Of a stretch of 50,637 nucleotides of DNA, positions 1 through 10,330 are shown one piece after another (position 1 is the stretch's first letter; each line of letters begins with the position of its first letter). The position numbers and the translations under genes were made by a program. The stretch is taken from NCBI RefSeq assembly GCF_001667885.1, contig NZ_LZJW01000097.1, positions 1 to 50,637 on the forward strand, read 5' to 3'. The notes under the pieces were generated by a model that saw only the letters and a list, made by a program, of their open reading frames with translations, was not told the origin of the DNA and did not search any database. Source of the DNA: Mycobacterium scrofulaceum (GTDB lineage Bacteria; Actinomycetota; Actinomycetes; Mycobacteriales; Mycobacteriaceae).

Positions 1-302
1 TGCCCGAGCGAGACCGGCCCCGCGTGCTGGAGTTCGGTGAACTCGCCGCACCGAGCCTCGACATCGGGCATGACCCGGTAACCGCTGGTGAGCATCACGG
101 CCTCGACGGCGCCGTCGCGATCCTTGATGTCGATGGTCCGGTACTGCTGGTTCTGGCTGCACGACGGCGGCCGGGTGCTGTGCGTGGCGCCGTCGATGGT
201 CAGGCGGGCCGCTTTGCGCGGCGTGGTCTGGGCCTGGCCGCACCCCGCGAGGCCGACGCCGGCGATCACGAGGAAGACAACCGCGAGTAACCGGTTTCGC
301 AC
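1..302 (-). CDS. lppE: LppE-like lipoprotein, C-terminus cut by window edge
   Basis: Small exported lipoprotein; only the first ~100 codons are present and the C-terminus lies beyond base 1. Translation from the GTG at 302 gives a short basic start, a hydrophobic core and a lipobox ending LAGC, followed by a Cys-containing extracellular part with a TIDIKD strand. The start is supported by an AGGAGG ribosome site 7 bases upstream. It lies 13 bases after the SDR gene, so it is the distal gene of the same minus-strand operon. The symbol rests on synteny with H37Rv (lppE next to the SDR and SRPBCC genes, recalled) and on resemblance to the 19-kDa-antigen lipoprotein family. Its function is not known. 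Confidence 0.72.
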   Translation of the reverse strand, partial: MRNRLLAVVFLVIAGVGLAGCGQAQTTPRKAARLTIDGATHSTRPPSCSQNQQYRTIDIKDRDGAVEAVMLTSGYRVMPDVEARCGEFTELQHAGPVSLG

Positions 303-315
303 CGGTTCACCTCCT

Positions 316-1149
316 TCACTGCCGATCCGGCATCATCCTGGGCAGGGACTTGACGATGCTGCGTCGCACGAACTCCGGACTCAGGCCCTTGAACAAATCG
401 ATCAACCGAATGCCCTTGGGCACATACCAATGCAACCGCTTCGGGTTGTGGTAAGCCTGCCATGCGGTGTCCGCGACGCTGCTTGCCGGCATCAACCGGA
501 GGATGCCCTTCTTGGGCGCGGTGGCGCGCAACTGCTCCGCGGTCATCGGCGCCCGGCCGTCGTTGGAGTGGTTCGTCGTCGTGGTCAGGATGGCGGTGTC
601 GATCAGACCGGGCAGCACGTCGGCGACGCGGACCCCGTGTCGCTGCCACTCGACGCTGAGCGCCTCGGTCAGGCCCTTGACCGCGTGCTTGGTCGACGAA
701 TAGACGGCGAGGCGCGGCATGCCGTAGGTCGCGGACGAGGACGACGTCGAAAACATCAGGCTGCCCGGCGTTTTCTTCAAATACGGCAACGACGCGTAGG
801 CGCCGGTCAGCACGGCCTTGTAGTTGATGTCCACGACGCGCATGGCGGCCTCGTAGGGCACGTCCTCGAACCACCCGGATTCGCCGATGCCGGCGTTGTT
901 CCACATCATGTCGAGCCCGCCGCCGGTGTTGCCGGCGCAGAAATCGGCCAGGGCGCCCTCCAAGGCGGCCTTGTCCGTCACGTCGACGCGGCGCGTCCAC
1001 AGCCGGTCGGCGCCCAGTTCGTCGCGCAGCGTGGCCAAGCCGTCCTCGTTGCGGTCCACGGCACCGACCCGCCAGCCCTTGGCGTGGAAGAGCTTTGCGC
1101 CCTCGCGGCCCATGCCGCTGCCCGCGCCGGTGATGAAGACCGATTTCAC
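316..1149 (-). CDS. Short-chain dehydrogenase/reductase (Rv1882c-like)
   Basis: A 277-aa classical SDR, predicted to be a cytoplasmic NAD(P)-dependent oxidoreductase of unknown substrate. Visible motifs are the nucleotide-binding TGAGSGMG near residue 7, NNAG near residue 85, and the catalytic YSSTK near residue 150 with an upstream Ser cluster. The length is normal for the family. It starts 6 bases after the SRPBCC gene and is followed by the lipoprotein, so the three are probably one transcript. Synteny points to the Rv1882c orthologue. The pairing with an SRPBCC protein suggests a hydrophobic or lipid-like substrate, but that is inference. Confidence 0.85.
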   Translation of the reverse strand: MKSVFITGAGSGMGREGAKLFHAKGWRVGAVDRNEDGLATLRDELGADRLWTRRVDVTDKAALEGALADFCAGNTGGGLDMMWNNAGIGESGWFEDVPYEAAMRVVDINYKAVLTGAYASLPYLKKTPGSLMFSTSSSSATYGMPRLAVYSSTKHAVKGLTEALSVEWQRHGVRVADVLPGLIDTAILTTTTNHSNDGRAPMTAEQLRATAPKKGILRLMPASSVADTAWQAYHNPKRLHWYVPKGIRLIDLFKGLSPEFVRRSIVKSLPRMMPDRQ

Positions 1150-1155
1150 GGCGCG

Positions 1156-1611
1156 TCAGCCCGTCTCGACCACATCTTTGATGCGGTTCAGCGTCTTGGT
1201 CATGTCGCGGACGTTGCGGCGCTTGCGCAGGAAGCCACCGAACAGCCAGTAGAGGCCGAGCCACGGCGCGGGGCTGAGCCGAAACGACTCGGTCACGTCC
1301 GTGCCGCCGCCGCTGGGCGCCAACCGGTAGTGCCAGTTGTTGACCGCCCGATCACCGAGCAGCACCGCGAAACCGAATTCACGGCCGGGTTCGCACGCGG
1401 TAACTTCACACGTCGTCCAATACACCGGTCCGACCTCGTTGCGCCTGACGTGCCCGCGGAATTTGGCGCCGAGGGCCGGGCCGCTTGCGTCGCCCAGCCA
1501 CTCGGCTTCGAACACTTCCGGGGAGAACCGTCCGATATTGCGAACGTTCGCGATGAGATCCCAGATCTTGTCCGCGGACGCCGCCATATGAACAGTGGCC
1601 GAACCTTCCAT
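1156..1611 (-). CDS. SRPBCC-family (START-like) protein, Rv1883c-like
   Basis: About 151 aa with the polyketide-cyclase/SRPBCC pattern: an N-terminal beta strand, a helix containing DKIWDLIANV, an FSPEV turn, alternating beta strands and a long C-terminal helix. The fold makes a hydrophobic ligand pocket; no ligand can be deduced. The ATG at 1611 is chosen. A TTG at 1623 with GGGAAG upstream is a reasonable alternative, adding four residues. It sits between rpfC and the SDR on the same strand and probably leads the SRPBCC-SDR-lipoprotein operon. Confidence 0.8.
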   Translation of the reverse strand: MEGSATVHMAASADKIWDLIANVRNIGRFSPEVFEAEWLGDASGPALGAKFRGHVRRNEVGPVYWTTCEVTACEPGREFGFAVLLGDRAVNNWHYRLAPSGGGTDVTESFRLSPAPWLGLYWLFGGFLRKRRNVRDMTKTLNRIKDVVETG

Positions 1612-1667
1612 GCGCTGATCCAAACACAGCTTCCCGCTCGGTCATAGACCGCGACGGTGGTTGATCG

Positions 1668-2210
<543 letters not shown>

Positions 2211-2792
2211 TTATTGCTGGCAATATGACTGAGTGGCTAACGCCAGCGCACGTTGATACAGGGGGTCCAGCCCGCGCGTGCGCACGACGCCGCCGCGGGC
2301 GAGGTCGAGCTGCGCGGGGCAGGCCGGCGAATGCAGCAGATCCCAGTCGGCCACCATTTGGTTCAGCATCGTGTGGTTGAGGTCGTCGATTGCCGACCGG
2401 GACGCCGCCAGGTCCGCCGACTGGGTCGGCGCGCCCGCGGGATCGAGCTTCCAATCCGCGAAACGGCTGTATTCGATGCCCTCGGTGGCGCGGATCTGGT
2501 CGCCGAACACCTTCGTGACGTAGTCGGGGTCGACCCGTTGGGAGGACGCCTCGGTGGCCAACTTCGCGAGTTCTTGCCGGACGCGGTCGGGGTCTTCGAT
2601 AGGCCCGTGCGCGTGCCACTTGAACGCGGCCACCGGCTCGGCGATCTGTAACCGCTGCGCGGCGGCGTCGACCAACCCGGTCAGCGCGCCGGAGTCGTCC
2701 GCCGCCACCGGCGACGCGACCAGTACCGCCACCGCGCCGACGACGCCCCCGCAGCGCACGGTCAGCGTGATGCGGCGGCCGGTCATGCCCAT
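2211..2792 (-). CDS. Secreted chorismate mutase (AroQ-gamma class, Rv1885c-like)
   Basis: Converts chorismate to prephenate; the secreted gamma-class enzymes act outside the cytoplasm. From ATG 2792 (or 2786, two codons later) the protein is ~193 aa with an N-terminal signal peptide ending near VAADD. An all-helical chorismate-mutase domain follows, with conserved blocks [28 protein letters not shown] and [10 protein letters not shown]. Two Cys residues near the C-terminus (SPAC and SYCQQ) could form the family disulfide. The gene lies directly upstream of rpfC and near fbpB, as in M. tuberculosis. The ribosome site is weak, so the exact start is uncertain. Confidence 0.92.
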   Translation of the reverse strand: MGMTGRRITLTVRCGGVVGAVAVLVASPVAADDSGALTGLVDAAAQRLQIAEPVAAFKWHAHGPIEDPDRVRQELAKLATEASSQRVDPDYVTKVFGDQIRATEGIEYSRFADWKLDPAGAPTQSADLAASRSAIDDLNHTMLNQMVADWDLLHSPACPAQLDLARGGVVRTRGLDPLYQRALALATQSYCQQ

Positions 2793-2847
2793 GATTCTGC
2801 GGCAGTCCCGGGCGCGCGGGCACCTCGGAGTTAGCCTGAAAGTGCTG

Positions 2848-3465
2848 ATGTCGTCGATGATGGGCAGCCGCGGCCCGCAGCGCATAGCCGGGGATCGCGG
2901 AAAGTCGTTGCGTTCGAAGCGGATTCGGGCGCTGATCGCGGCTGCACTGGCCGTCCCGCTGTTGCTGGGTGCGGCGATCCTGATGCTCGACCGCCTGCAT
3001 TCGACGCCCGCCGACGCGCTCGAGCATCCAGCCAGCCCGGTGAGTGACGACCAGTCGAGGGCTCAGGTCGTTCAGTCGGCGCAGGACGTCGTCGCCGCGG
3101 CGGCCCTGCGGACGTCGTCGGCCGGCTACTCGCTGATGTCCTGCAAAAACCGCGACGACCCGCCGTATCAGGGCGCGGTCTACCTGACCTTCTCGGTGCC
3201 CGCCGCGACCCGGGCCGACACCTACTTCGCCCAAATCGCCGCAACGCTGACCGACCACGGCTGGACCGCGGGCCTACCGCCCAACAACCACGCCTTCGCC
3301 ACGACGCTTACCAAGGACGCCGTCACGGTGATCGTTTACCGGCACGACGACGAGCCCAACGTGGGCGTGCTGCGCGTCTACGGCCAATGCCGGAACATGA
3401 CCGATCACCGCGCGGACGCGACGGCCTGGACCGATATCACCGGCGAGTTCGCCCGGCCGGGCTGA
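2848..3465 (+). CDS. Membrane-anchored or exported hypothetical protein
   Basis: A 205-aa protein I do not recognise. From ATG 2848 (GTG 2842, ATG 2857 and 2860 are alternatives) there is a basic N-terminus, one hydrophobic segment at about residues 26-50 ([20 protein letters not shown]) and a soluble part of ~155 residues. The soluble part has two Cys (SLMSCKN, YGQCRN) and the look of an alternating alpha/beta extracytoplasmic domain. It is divergent from the chorismate mutase gene (starts ~55 bases apart) and convergent with fbpB, separated from it by a strong hairpin. I do not recall a counterpart between Rv1885c and Rv1886c in M. tuberculosis. Confidence 0.75.
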   Translation: MSSMMGSRGPQRIAGDRGKSLRSKRIRALIAAALAVPLLLGAAILMLDRLHSTPADALEHPASPVSDDQSRAQVVQSAQDVVAAAALRTSSAGYSLMSCKNRDDPPYQGAVYLTFSVPAATRADTYFAQIAATLTDHGWTAGLPPNNHAFATTLTKDAVTVIVYRHDDEPNVGVLRVYGQCRNMTDHRADATAWTDITGEFARPG

Positions 3466-3481
3466 TCGGGCCGATAACGCA

Positions 3482-3518
3482 CTACTGCGCCCGACGGCGT
3501 CGTCGTCGGGCGCAGTAG
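3482..3518. terminator. Bidirectional hairpin terminator between convergent genes
   Basis: A perfect 15-bp inverted repeat (3482-3496 with 3504-3518, loop 3497-3503) lies between the stop of the plus-strand membrane gene (3465) and the stop of fbpB (3539). It has no U tract, which is usual for mycobacterial hairpin terminators. It can serve both strands. Confidence 0.8.
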
Positions 3519-3538
3519 CGACCTCGGGGCAGGTGAGG

Positions 3539-5144
<1,606 letters not shown>

Positions 5145-6248
5145 TTGGACACGGTACTTGGGCTATCAGTGACGCCGACCGCCATTGGCTGGGTCCTCGC
5201 TGAGGGACACGGCGCGGACGGCACCATCCTGGACCACCGGGAGCTCACGCTGGACCCCGGCCGCGGGGTGCGCGCCCTCAGTACCGCGGAGCAAGTGGCC
5301 GACGAGGTTTTGCGGGTGGAAGCGCAGGCCGCCGCCAGCGAGCACCGGCTGCGGGTCGTCGGAGTGACCTGGAACGACGACGCGTCCGCGCAGGCAGCGC
5401 TGGTGCTGGAGGCGCTGACCAACGCGGGGCTCGACAACGTCGTGCCGGTCCGCGCACTCGACGCGATCGAAACCCTGGCGCAGGCCATCGCGCCGGTCAT
5501 CGGCTACGAGCAGACCGCCGTCTGTCTCCTCGAACGTGAGGGGACCACCGTTGTCATGGTCGACACTCACCACGGGGAGACGCAGACAGCCACCAAGCAG
5601 GTGGGCGGCGGCCTCGACGGCCTGACCCGATGGCTGAGCGGCATGTTCGACCGCAATGGCTGGCAGCCGGGCGGGGTGGTCGTTGTCGGCGCGCATAGCG
5701 ACGTCGACGGTTTCTCTTGGCAACTCGAAAAGACGCTTCCCGTACCGGTTTTCGTGCAAAACATGGCGCAGGTGACCATCGCGCGTGGTGCGGCGCTGAC
5801 CGCCGCCCGAAGCACCGAGTTCACCGACGAGCAGTTGGTGACGCACGACAGCGCACCGCCCGCGACGCCCGCCGCACCGCGAAAGCTGTCGTACGCCGGT
5901 GCGGTCACCACGCTTGCCGCTGGTGTGGTCACGTTCGTCTCCTCGTTATCGCTCGCCGTGGGCATTCAGCTGGCCCCGGTCAGCAAGCCGGCCCCGCGGC
6001 ACGCGGTCCAGCCGCCCACGCCACAAATCGCCGAAGCCGTGGCGCCGCCCCCGGTCGTCGCGCCGCTGACCCCGCAGGCGAAGATTCCCGCCGCCGAACC
6101 GATCACAGAAGCCGCCCCGGAGGTCCAGCAGCCCGACCCCGGCACCCGGCAGCCTTACCTGACAAGGGTTCTCGAGCACATACCGGCCGACGCCGGTGAG
6201 CCGACCGGCGACTCGGCGCCGCAGGCGCCCGCGCAGCCGCAGCCCTGA
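5145..6248 (+). CDS. Membrane protein with actin/ASKHA-like N-terminal domain and Pro-rich tail (Rv1887-position)
   Basis: A 367-aa protein. The N-terminus MDTVLGLSVTPTAIGWVLAEG matches a mycobacterial family (I recall DUF7159) whose fold looks like the actin/sugar-kinase nucleotide-binding superfamily; the VVVVGAHSDVDG strand-turn near residue 180 fits a second such motif. One membrane segment follows at about residues 250-275, and then a ~90-residue Pro/Ala/Gln-rich tail. A soluble ATPase-like domain on one face and a disordered tail on the other is therefore likely. The start is TTG, with GGGGAG five bases upstream, and the conserved MDTVLG motif begins exactly there. The role is unknown. 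Confidence 0.82.
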   Translation: MDTVLGLSVTPTAIGWVLAEGHGADGTILDHRELTLDPGRGVRALSTAEQVADEVLRVEAQAAASEHRLRVVGVTWNDDASAQAALVLEALTNAGLDNVVPVRALDAIETLAQAIAPVIGYEQTAVCLLEREGTTVVMVDTHHGETQTATKQVGGGLDGLTRWLSGMFDRNGWQPGGVVVVGAHSDVDGFSWQLEKTLPVPVFVQNMAQVTIARGAALTAARSTEFTDEQLVTHDSAPPATPAAPRKLSYAGAVTTLAAGVVTFVSSLSLAVGIQLAPVSKPAPRHAVQPPTPQIAEAVAPPPVVAPLTPQAKIPAAEPITEAAPEVQQPDPGTRQPYLTRVLEHIPADAGEPTGDSAPQAPAQPQP

Positions 6249-6259
6249 CGCCGAGCCGC

Positions 6260-6808
6260 TCAGGAGCCCTTCGGGTGAGTCGCGGTGAAGGACAACGCCA
6301 CGTCGTCGGCGACCTGGAGCGAACCCATCAGCAATGAGTAGGGCTTGACGCCATAGTCGGTCTGCCGGACCGTGGACTCGGCGGTCATGCGCCACTCGTC
6401 CCCGAGATCGTCTGTGCGCAACTCGATTTCGTGGGCCCGCGTCTTTCCCCGCACGGTGAGCTCGCCGCTGAGCCGATACCCGTCATCGGTCTTGTCGACG
6501 GCCCGTGCGACGAAGCGGATCTCGGGAAACCGGTTGGCGTCCAACGACTTCAGGGCGTTGGACCGGACCAACGCCTTCTCGGGCGCGGACAGTCCCTTGA
6601 CGCCGCCCTCACCGCGCAGCACCTCCAGCGAATCCGTCTCGACCACAAGCTCCACGGCGGCCGGTTCGGAACCGGCCCAGCTCACGGTGGCATGCCACCG
6701 GGTCATCGCGATCGTGAGACGGTGACCCATCCTGGCGGCGCGGCCCTGGACTCCGGTGGCAAGCAGCAGTTCGCCGTCGGATGCGTCCAAGCTCCATTCG
6801 TCGGTCAT
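6260..6808 (-). CDS. YceI-like family protein
   Basis: A 182-aa lipocalin-like protein of the YceI family, which binds polyisoprenoid or other amphipathic lipids in studied members. Diagnostic features are alternating beta strands, the RFPEIRFVA block near residue 112, GELTVRGKTRAHEIEL near residue 132 and a C-terminal VADDVALSFTA strand. There is no signal peptide, so it is probably cytoplasmic, unlike E. coli YceI. It starts 13 bases after the alcohol dehydrogenase stop, so it is probably the last gene of the P450-ADH-YceI operon, perhaps as a lipid carrier (inference). Confidence 0.82.
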   Translation of the reverse strand: MTDEWSLDASDGELLLATGVQGRAARMGHRLTIAMTRWHATVSWAGSEPAAVELVVETDSLEVLRGEGGVKGLSAPEKALVRSNALKSLDANRFPEIRFVARAVDKTDDGYRLSGELTVRGKTRAHEIELRTDDLGDEWRMTAESTVRQTDYGVKPYSLLMGSLQVADDVALSFTATHPKGS

Positions 6809-6821
6809 AGGCCGACTGTAA

Positions 6822-7835
6822 TCACATCGTCAGGACCGTGCGGTAGTGCGCGCGTCCTTGCTCCAACGCCGCATAGCCCTCGGCCGCCTGCGACAGCGGC
6901 ATTTCCTCGATCCACGCCCGCACCCCGGACAGGACGGCGAAATGCATGGTGTCTTCAACGTCTTTCGCCGTGCCGGAGGGATGACCGACGATACTGATCC
7001 CTGGCGTGATGAGCTGAATGGGGCTGATCGGCAACGGTTCTGGCGTCACGCCGATCGTGACGAGCTCGCCCTGTGGCGATATCCCGCCGACGGTTGCCGC
7101 CATCGCCGGCGAGTTTCCGGCGGTCGCCAGCACGACCGCCGCCCCGCCCAGGGCCTTGAGGGCTTCCGCGGGATCGCTGGCGGTGGAGTCAATGTAGTGG
7201 TGGGCGCCCAACTTCCGGGCGTCCTCCTCTTTGCCGCTGCCGCGGGCGATGGCGATGGTCTCGAAACCCATGGCACGGGCGAACTGCACACCGAGGTGGC
7301 CGAGGCCGCCGACACCGAGGATGGCGACCCGGTCGCCGGGCAGAGCCTTGGTATGGCGCAACGCGTTGTAGGTGGTGACGCCGGCGCAGCCCATCGGCGC
7401 GGCTTCCGCGTCCGAGAGCCCTTCCGGTATGCGGGCGAGCGCGCTCCCGGGGACAGTGACCGATTCCGCATATCCGCCCGGATACTGGTAACTCGGCACC
7501 TTCCCGTTCTCGCAATGAATGAAGTGGCCTTTGCGACATTCATCGCAGTGGTAGCAGCACCCGCCGAACCACCCGACCGCGACGCGATCGCCGACGGCGA
7601 AACCCTCCACACCAGGACCGAGTTCGGCGATCGTCCCGGCGATTTCGTGCCCTGGAGTCAACGGCCACGTCATGCCAGGGAAGCCCCCAGCGACAAAGTG
7701 CGCGTCCGTGCCGCAGATTCCACACGCGGTGACGTTTATCCGCGCCTCGCCACGCCCTGGGGTCTCGGTTTCGACATCGACCAGTTCTAACGGTGCACCG
7801 GCCGACTTCACGTGAACTGCTCGATGGGTTGCCAT
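6822..7835 (-). CDS. Zinc-dependent alcohol dehydrogenase
   Basis: A 337-aa medium-chain dehydrogenase. Catalytic zinc ligands are in CGICGTDAHF (about residue 38) and PGHEIAGT (about residue 62). The structural zinc cysteines sit in CCYHCDECRKGHFIHC (about residues 92-107). The Rossmann motif GVGGLGHLG is near residue 175. It starts 10 bases after the CYP125-like gene ends, so both are almost surely co-transcribed. A reasonable inference is oxidation of the alcohol made by the P450, although CYP125 enzymes can carry C26 to the acid themselves. The specific alcohol is unknown. Confidence 0.88.
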   Translation of the reverse strand: MATHRAVHVKSAGAPLELVDVETETPGRGEARINVTACGICGTDAHFVAGGFPGMTWPLTPGHEIAGTIAELGPGVEGFAVGDRVAVGWFGGCCYHCDECRKGHFIHCENGKVPSYQYPGGYAESVTVPGSALARIPEGLSDAEAAPMGCAGVTTYNALRHTKALPGDRVAILGVGGLGHLGVQFARAMGFETIAIARGSGKEEDARKLGAHHYIDSTASDPAEALKALGGAAVVLATAGNSPAMAATVGGISPQGELVTIGVTPEPLPISPIQLITPGISIVGHPSGTAKDVEDTMHFAVLSGVRAWIEEMPLSQAAEGYAALEQGRAHYRTVLTM

Positions 7836-7845
7836 GCAGTTGATG

Positions 7846-9129
7846 CTACTGTGCGGCAGCGGATTTCGCGCCGTCGGTGTGGTAGTCGACCTGCCAGTGC
7901 TTGATCCCGTTCAACCAGCCGGACCTCAGCCGTTCGGGCTTCCCCATCGATTCCAGGTTCGGGATTCCGTCGGCGATGGCGTTGAACATCAGGTCGATGG
8001 TCATCCGCGCGAGGTTCGCCCCGATGCAGTAATGCGCACCGGTGCCACCGAAACCCACGTGCGGATTCGGGTCGCGCAGGATGTTGAAGGTGAACGGGTC
8101 GTCGAAGACGTCCTCGTCGAAATTGGCTGAGCGGTAGACCATTACCACCCGCTGGCCCCTCTTGATCTGCACGCCGGACAGCTCGTAGTCCTCGAGCGCG
8201 GTCCGCTGGAATGACGTCACCGGGGTGGCCCACCGTACGATCTCGTCGGCCGCGGTGGCGGGGCGCTCCCTCTTGAACAGCTCCCACTGATCCGGAAAGT
8301 CGGTGAAGGCCATCATGCCCTGCGTGATGGAGTTGCGGGTTGTCTCGTTGCCGGCCACGGCCAGCAGGATGACGAAGAAGCCGAACTCGTCGTCGGACAG
8401 CTTGTGGCCGTCGATGTCGGCCTGGACCAACTTGGTGACGAGGTCCTCGCCCGGATTGTTCGTCCGGTCGGCGGCCATCTGCATGCCGTACATGATGAGT
8501 TCGACGGAAGCGGTGATGGCGTCGTTGTTGGCGAACTCCGGATCCTGGTCGCCGACCATCTCGTTGGACCAGTGGAAGAGTTTCTTGCGGTCTTCCTGCG
8601 GCACCCCCATCAGCCCGGCGATGGCCTGCAACGGCAACTCGCACGAGACCTGCTCGACGAAGTCGCCGCGTCCCTCGGCGGCCGCTTCGGCGACGATGCG
8701 CCGGGCCCGCTCGGCGAGGTCGTCGCGCAGGCGCTCGATGGCCCGAGGGGTGAAGGCCCGCGAGATGATCTTGCGCAGCCGAGTGTGTTGCGGCGCATCC
8801 ATGTTCAGCAGCACGAACTTGCCGCGTTCGACCTGCTCGCCGACAGTTCCGTCCTTATAGCGCGGCAGCGCGGTGTTTTTCAGGCTGGAGAACACGTCGC
8901 TGCGCAGCGAGACCTCTTTGACGTCCTTGTGCTTGGACACCACCCAGAAGCCACCGTCGTCGAATCCGCCGGCTCCGATCGGCTGTTCGTTCCACCAGAT
9001 CGGCGCGGTCCGCCGCAGTTCCGCCAGTTCCTCCACCGGCAACCGCTCGGCGTGGATGTCGGGGTCGGTGAAGTCGAATCCGGGGGGAAGGTTGGGGACC
9101 GGCTTGGCGGTTGGCTCGACGGTTGGCAT
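7846..9129 (-). CDS. Cytochrome P450, CYP125 family (steroid C26-monooxygenase type)
   Basis: A 427-aa P450 that reads closely like M. tuberculosis CYP125A1 as recalled: NLPPGFDFTDPDIHAERLP near the N-terminus, VLLNMDAPQHTRLRKIISRAFTPRA, the I-helix AGNETTRNS, the K-helix EIVR, and the heme loop GFGGTGAHYCIGANLA with Cys368. CYP125 enzymes hydroxylate the side-chain terminus of cholesterol and cholestenone. Here it is not beside the usual cholesterol genes but leads a P450-ADH-YceI operon, so a paralogue is more likely than CYP125A1 itself. GAGGAG lies 7 bases before the ATG. A KstR-like box is ~100 bases upstream. Confidence 0.92.
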   Translation of the reverse strand: MPTVEPTAKPVPNLPPGFDFTDPDIHAERLPVEELAELRRTAPIWWNEQPIGAGGFDDGGFWVVSKHKDVKEVSLRSDVFSSLKNTALPRYKDGTVGEQVERGKFVLLNMDAPQHTRLRKIISRAFTPRAIERLRDDLAERARRIVAEAAAEGRGDFVEQVSCELPLQAIAGLMGVPQEDRKKLFHWSNEMVGDQDPEFANNDAITASVELIMYGMQMAADRTNNPGEDLVTKLVQADIDGHKLSDDEFGFFVILLAVAGNETTRNSITQGMMAFTDFPDQWELFKRERPATAADEIVRWATPVTSFQRTALEDYELSGVQIKRGQRVVMVYRSANFDEDVFDDPFTFNILRDPNPHVGFGGTGAHYCIGANLARMTIDLMFNAIADGIPNLESMGKPERLRSGWLNGIKHWQVDYHTDGAKSAAAQ

Positions 9130-9231
9130 GGCCCGCTCCTCGATGACGAAGTGGTCTAGTCGTCTTTGTGCAAATAAACCATTGCCGCACCACGGATGGG
9201 AAGCATTGACGGAAGATCGCCGGGCACAAAT

Positions 9232-9245
9232 TGGAACGTGTTCCT
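9232..9245. promoter_or_regulatory. KstR-like operator upstream of CYP125 operon
   Basis: The core is GGAACGTGTTCC (9233-9244), fitting the TnnAACnnGTTnnA KstR consensus except for the last base. It lies 103 bases upstream of the P450 start and 96 bases upstream of the plus-strand gene at 9341, so it could act on either. Confidence 0.5.
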
Positions 9246-9340
9246 CGTTCGCAGACCGCGCGGCCGATACGGTCTTGTGGCCGGCGCCTCGATGGATATG
9301 CTTTGGTGCAGGTCACCGGCGACGACAGGCGGGGTGGAAC

Positions 9341-9739
9341 ATGATTCGGGAACTGCTCAGCGCCGCTTCGATAGCGGGCATCGCGATTGGCATGGCGCCG
9401 TGCGCGGCGGCCGGGTACGACGGCGACGTCCCGGGCATGAACTATCAGGCGTCGTTGGGCGCGCCGTGCGACAACTACGAACGCTTCATCTTCGGTCGGG
9501 GCCCCAGTGGCCAGGCCGAGGCGTGCCACTTCCCTCCGCCGAACCAGTTCCCGGCGGCCACCACCGGGTATTGGGTCATCTCCTACCCCCTGTACGGGGT
9601 GCAGCAGGCCGGCGCGAAGTGCCCGGGGCCGCAGGCGGCGGCGCAGTCGGATCGCGGGCTGCCGATGCTGTGCCTGGGGGCGCAGGGCTGGCAAGAGGGT
9701 TGGTTCACCGGGGCGGGATTCTTCCCTCCGGCCGGATGA
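9341..9739 (+). CDS. Small secreted Cys-containing protein (Rv1891-like)
   Basis: A 132-aa exported protein with a signal peptide of about 26 residues (IRELLSAASIAGIAIGMAPCAAA). The mature part has four Cys (GAPCDN, EACHFP, AKCPGP, PMLCLG) that could form two disulfides, and a Pro/Gly-rich C-terminus. GGGGTGG lies just upstream of the ATG. It is followed 11 bases later by the membrane gene at 9751 and then by the 10098 gene, matching the recalled order Rv1891-Rv1892-Rv1893. The function is unknown. Confidence 0.8.
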   Translation: MIRELLSAASIAGIAIGMAPCAAAGYDGDVPGMNYQASLGAPCDNYERFIFGRGPSGQAEACHFPPPNQFPAATTGYWVISYPLYGVQQAGAKCPGPQAAAQSDRGLPMLCLGAQGWQEGWFTGAGFFPPAG

Positions 9740-9750
9740 GCGGCTGAATC

Positions 9751-10041
9751 ATGAACGACGGCCGGCCCGGCGAGACCCTCGTCCCGCGTTGGCTGCGGTT
9801 CGTCCTGGCGTCCGATCGTGCCGGCTCGGCGTGGTACATCGGGACGGGATTCTTTTTCGCACCGGTCCTCGCAGTGCTGTCGCCGTGGCCCGCGGTCACC
9901 GCCGTGCTGTGGGGGATCATCGGGGTGGCCGGGCTGTGGCTCGGCCTGCTGGGTATCGCGATGGCGGTCGGCCTGGCCCGAATCTTGCGCTCCGGGACGG
10001 AAATCCCCGAGGACTACTGGCGCACTCTGGTGAACTACTAG
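9751..10041 (+). CDS. Small two-TM membrane protein (Rv1892-like)
   Basis: A 96-aa protein with two hydrophobic segments (about residues 27-48 and 52-76) joined by a tight turn, a basic N-terminus (PRWLRFVLASDR) and an acidic C-terminal stretch. It starts 11 bases after the secreted-protein gene and is probably co-transcribed with it. No known domain is recognised. Confidence 0.75.
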   Translation: MNDGRPGETLVPRWLRFVLASDRAGSAWYIGTGFFFAPVLAVLSPWPAVTAVLWGIIGVAGLWLGLLGIAMAVGLARILRSGTEIPEDYWRTLVNY

Positions 10042-10097
10042 CCCGGCGCGACCGGGCTAGAGTCATAGCAACCGTCCTGCGACTAGAGGAGATCGAG

Positions 10098-10322
10098 ATG
10101 GGCTTCACCCCGAAGGATGCGGTCGACGCGGCCAGGGACATCGCGACCAACGCGGTCGAAAAGGCCTCCGACATCGTCGAACACGCCAGCGACATCATCC
10201 GCGGTGACATTTCCGGCGGCGCCAGCGGGATCGTTCAGAACTCGATCGACATCGGCACGTACGCGGTGGACCGGACGCGGGAGATGTTCAGCGGCCGCGA
10301 CGAGCCCGAAGACGAGGTGTAG
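10098..10322 (+). CDS. Small helical hypothetical protein (Rv1893-like)
   Basis: A 74-aa charged protein with helical periodicity and repeated A-x-DI / ASDI motifs (RDIATNAVEKASDIVEHASDI), resembling amphipathic stress or late-embryogenesis-type helices. It has no signal peptide or membrane span. AGAGGAGATCGAG upstream of the ATG is a good ribosome site. It is the third gene of the 9341-10322 set and ends 8 bases before the convergent nitronate monooxygenase gene. Its function is not known. Confidence 0.72.
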   Translation: MGFTPKDAVDAARDIATNAVEKASDIVEHASDIIRGDISGGASGIVQNSIDIGTYAVDRTREMFSGRDEPEDEV

Positions 10323-10330
10323 GTCCGCCG

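Noticed and set aside
7357..7370. AACGCGTT motif resembling a KstR half-site
   Set aside because: Lies inside the alcohol dehydrogenase coding sequence, with a mismatch, far from any start.
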